The notes under the pieces: generated by a model | Database searches by the model: none | Told to the model about the DNA's origin: nothing | What the model saw: only the letters and a program-made list of their open reading frames with translations | Shown: piece by piece, positions 61,297 to 64,000 of the stretch | Position numbering within the stretch: position 1 is the first letter of the stretch | Layout of the letters: the number at the start of each line of letters is the position of its first letter | Assembly (NCBI GenBank): GCA_013397435.1 | Contig: VZRG01000033.1 | Span: 644,629 to 708,628 of the forward strand | From: Erythrocercus mccallii | Taxonomy: Eukaryota > Chordata > Aves > Passeriformes > Dicruridae | DNA length: 64,000 bases | Direction of reading: 5' to 3' | Translations under genes and position numbers: made by a program

Positions 61297-64000
61297 GCTG
61301 TGAAAATAGAGAAAATGGAATTGCTAGGAGGTTCCTTATTGATATTTTATTACTGATATTTTAAAGTCTGAGGGTTCATCTGTTTCCAGTCTTGTCAAGA
61401 CTCATGCAGTAAATGGTGGGGATTCAGAATTGGTTTTTTACTCACCACCCAACCATAAATCTTTATTTCACCTATTGGAGGCATAGTATTAAAGTCTTCA
61501 TATATTGAGTTAGCCTAATAGGTGTGGCCTGTCAACCAGGCTTGTCTAGTGAATAAAGTCAGGTGTGCTGATCCTCATAAAAATCTCAGCTAACTTGAAA
61601 ATTCAACTGCTTAATTTTAAAGAAAGTCTGATTTTTTTTTCCTTCTTGCTAGTCCTAACCACAGTAGGTTTTACTAATTAAAAATGCACCTTTATTTACT
61701 CTTAATTTTTGTCCCTCTATATTTAGAGATTCCAATATCTCAAGCACTTTTTCACCCATGGTGACAATTGATGTAAGCTAGACCATCAGCTGCTCGACAA
61801 ACCGACCATATACTTCAGAGTCTAACTGAGGATTTAGGTGTCTAATATTGGAAATGTCAAACAGAAGAATATTTTTCAGTGCCCTTGCTGCCAAATCCTG
61901 TATCATATGCAAATTCTCAGCAGTTTACAGCTCCCATCTTCAAAAACTGGAGTAATTTAGATGTAGAGCTGTATGCATTACAGAGGAATGAATCAAGTCT
62001 GTTAAATGCCAGGGAATCTCTGCTTCCTTTGAAACAGCCAGGGATCATAGGACAGGGAGTAAAGACAAAAGAAGCCATTGGTGCATAGGTAGCATGTCAC
62101 AGATTATGGTCTGGGTCATACAAGTTTGACTCATCTGTGAGTCATATATAATTAAAAGAAAAAAGAAAATGTGGGTTGTATTGAGAAACCTCAGAAATTC
62201 CAACTCATTTCCTGAAAAGATGTCCCTCAAAGTGTTTTGGATTACCCTCTGGACTATAAATGTTAGCATGTCCCCCAGGTCCTATGCCAGAAGAGAGGAG
62301 TGCTAGATCTGAAATCCTTGTGGGGTGGTGGCTGAAATGTGGTGCAGGGAAAATTGCATTTGGCAATCACCAAATTCCTCTGAAAAGGAAAACAGAGATG
62401 ATCAAGAAGGTTAAGAGACTATATAGTATAAGACTATGAAAATAAATAGCTCTCTGCATGACCCAGATTTAATTGAGCTTTACTGAACTTCACAGATTGT
62501 TTAAGTTAGAGGGCAATAAAATGCTTATTAAAACACAAATTAATTGATTTTATAGCCATTTCTATTTATCCAATAAACTAATCATCCTTCTCTCAGAATT
62601 CTGAGACCTCAGATATTTAAGTGATTGACTTCATTCTAGTGCATGATTGTGCCATCCTATTGTACTGATTACAGATCAATTCACTAACATATTTTTTATG
62701 TTACTTTGGATGATTTCATTCGGGCTTTTTGCTATTTTATTGCCATCTGTAACTTCAACAAAGACTGGCCAAAGCTGAAGTAGCCTTAATTCTGTAATGC
62801 TTTTATACTAACTGAGATATTGCTCCATTTGCTTAATGTCTAGGTATGTGGCCAACAGCTTGAAATGTAGTTCCTATAATGGGAACCAGTATCCCCTTCA
62901 GATCAGCTGGCAGGTGATCTCAGTCTTGTTTCAGACATTCCTAATATAATTACAGCAAATTTGCTAAGAATGAATACATGTCAGTTTAGTTTAATTCAGA
63001 CATTTTAAGTCCTTAAATCTTGGTATGCATTTGCTCAGCATGCTTTCTCTACCCCATTATCCTGCTTAAACTGTTAAAATGCTTGGCCACTCTTATAGCA
63101 TAAATCAACATGCCAAAAGGCTATTCAAATCAACTAAACCTATTGTTGAAATTCTGTGTAACCTTTAGAGTGGTGAAGTCCTTTGTTCATGGATTTTTAT
63201 AAGGGAAAACACATAAATATTAAATTTTTATGCTCACATCATTTTCCTAGGAGGAGAGAAAAACACTTCATATGCTTTAAAATGTAATTTTATTTATGGA
63301 AAACAAAAGGAATTGTCTTGACCTGGTAATTACATTGCTTCTATTCAAACAAATTTCTGTGTTTGCTGTGTTAATCTTTATGTCTTCCTAATAAAAAAAA
63401 CCCTGAAGTTCTGCTGTTTTGACAATTCTGCTGTGGTTCCTTACCCTTTTTCTTTTTGAAAACTTTGGTAAATCCTCACCTGATTCTGTTGTGGTATTCA
63501 TAGGTATCTAGCAACATGATATCTGAGGGGATAACAAAAGATGCTGTCAAGAGCCTTTAGAAAACTTGAAGTCTTAAAAACTTTTGCTGCTTGATCATTT
63601 TACTTCTTCGATGAGCACGATGAGAATAAGCTATAAATTTGGCTTCTACCAGATGATTCTATTGAAAAAAAATAAAAGTACTAACTATGGTATCTTTACA
63701 ATTTTAAATTAAATTTATTTGGCTTCCTGTCAATGATATTTTTCATGTGTCTTGGATGTAAGGTTTTGAATTAGTTAGAAGAATATCTGTGTGGAATCCA
63801 AATCAGCTGCAATTTGAGAATACAAAATTAACAAAAAAATATGAGTTTTGAGACAAATAGCCAGACTATGTAGGTTGAGAAGGAAAATAATAGTGCAGTT
63901 GATATAAAACACTTGGTTACAAAGGTTTTCAGGTCAAAATTTTAACTGACTAACATTGCTACCAAAAAAAAAACAAAAACCCAAACCAAAAAAGTCTGGT
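61297..64000. other. Gene-free AT-rich sequence to window end
   Basis: Nothing recognisable was seen. A further A/C-rich patch lies at 63963-63992. Confidence 0.55.

Noticed and set aside
1..64000. CRISPR arrays, operons, tRNA or rRNA genes
   Set aside because: No regularly spaced repeat-spacer arrays, no bacterial gene organisation and no tRNA or rRNA-like sequence were seen. The repeats are eukaryotic microsatellites and avian transposable elements.

Overview
The window looks like nuclear DNA from a bird. It is AT-rich and contains several degraded fragments of CR1, the dominant avian LINE, plus endogenous retrovirus (ERV) LTRs. One of these LTRs belongs to a type I recall from many bird genomes. 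No protein-coding host gene, exon chain, tRNA, rRNA or CRISPR array could be supported. This is a gene desert or the interior of a very large intron. Identification rests on reading and recalled family features, not on a database search.

Layout. 1-4626 is unique AT-rich DNA. 4627-5300 is a well-kept solo LTR with TATA box, polyadenylation signal and a 7-bp terminal inverted repeat. 5301-23190 is mostly unique sequence with simple repeats. 23195-23945 holds two CR1 fragments in opposite orientation. 28004-28493 is a long polypurine tract of GGGAA repeats interrupted by an assembly gap (28180-28447). 33296-34207 is a CR1 3' portion on the plus strand. 35538-37966 is a nested cluster: a minus-strand CR1 cut by a minus-strand LTR remnant, followed by a broken plus-strand retroviral env transmembrane remnant with its 3' LTR, itself carrying a probable antisense solo LTR. 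The env block is bracketed by a 48-bp near-identical duplication of flanking DNA. 44585-44619 and 49797-49898 are microsatellites. 52640-53280 is a second well-kept solo LTR. 56160-56870 is the only CpG-island-like stretch and contains a 15-bp minisatellite. 56880-64000 is again unique AT-rich DNA.

The transposable elements are remnants of independent insertions, and nothing indicates that they cooperate in a pathway. The items most worth checking are the nested env block and its unusual 48-bp flanking duplication, the orphan CpG island, the solo LTRs with intact promoter signals, the GGGAA gap, and a POU/RUNX/SOX/homeodomain motif cluster near 31.6 kb. I found no convincing new biological system.
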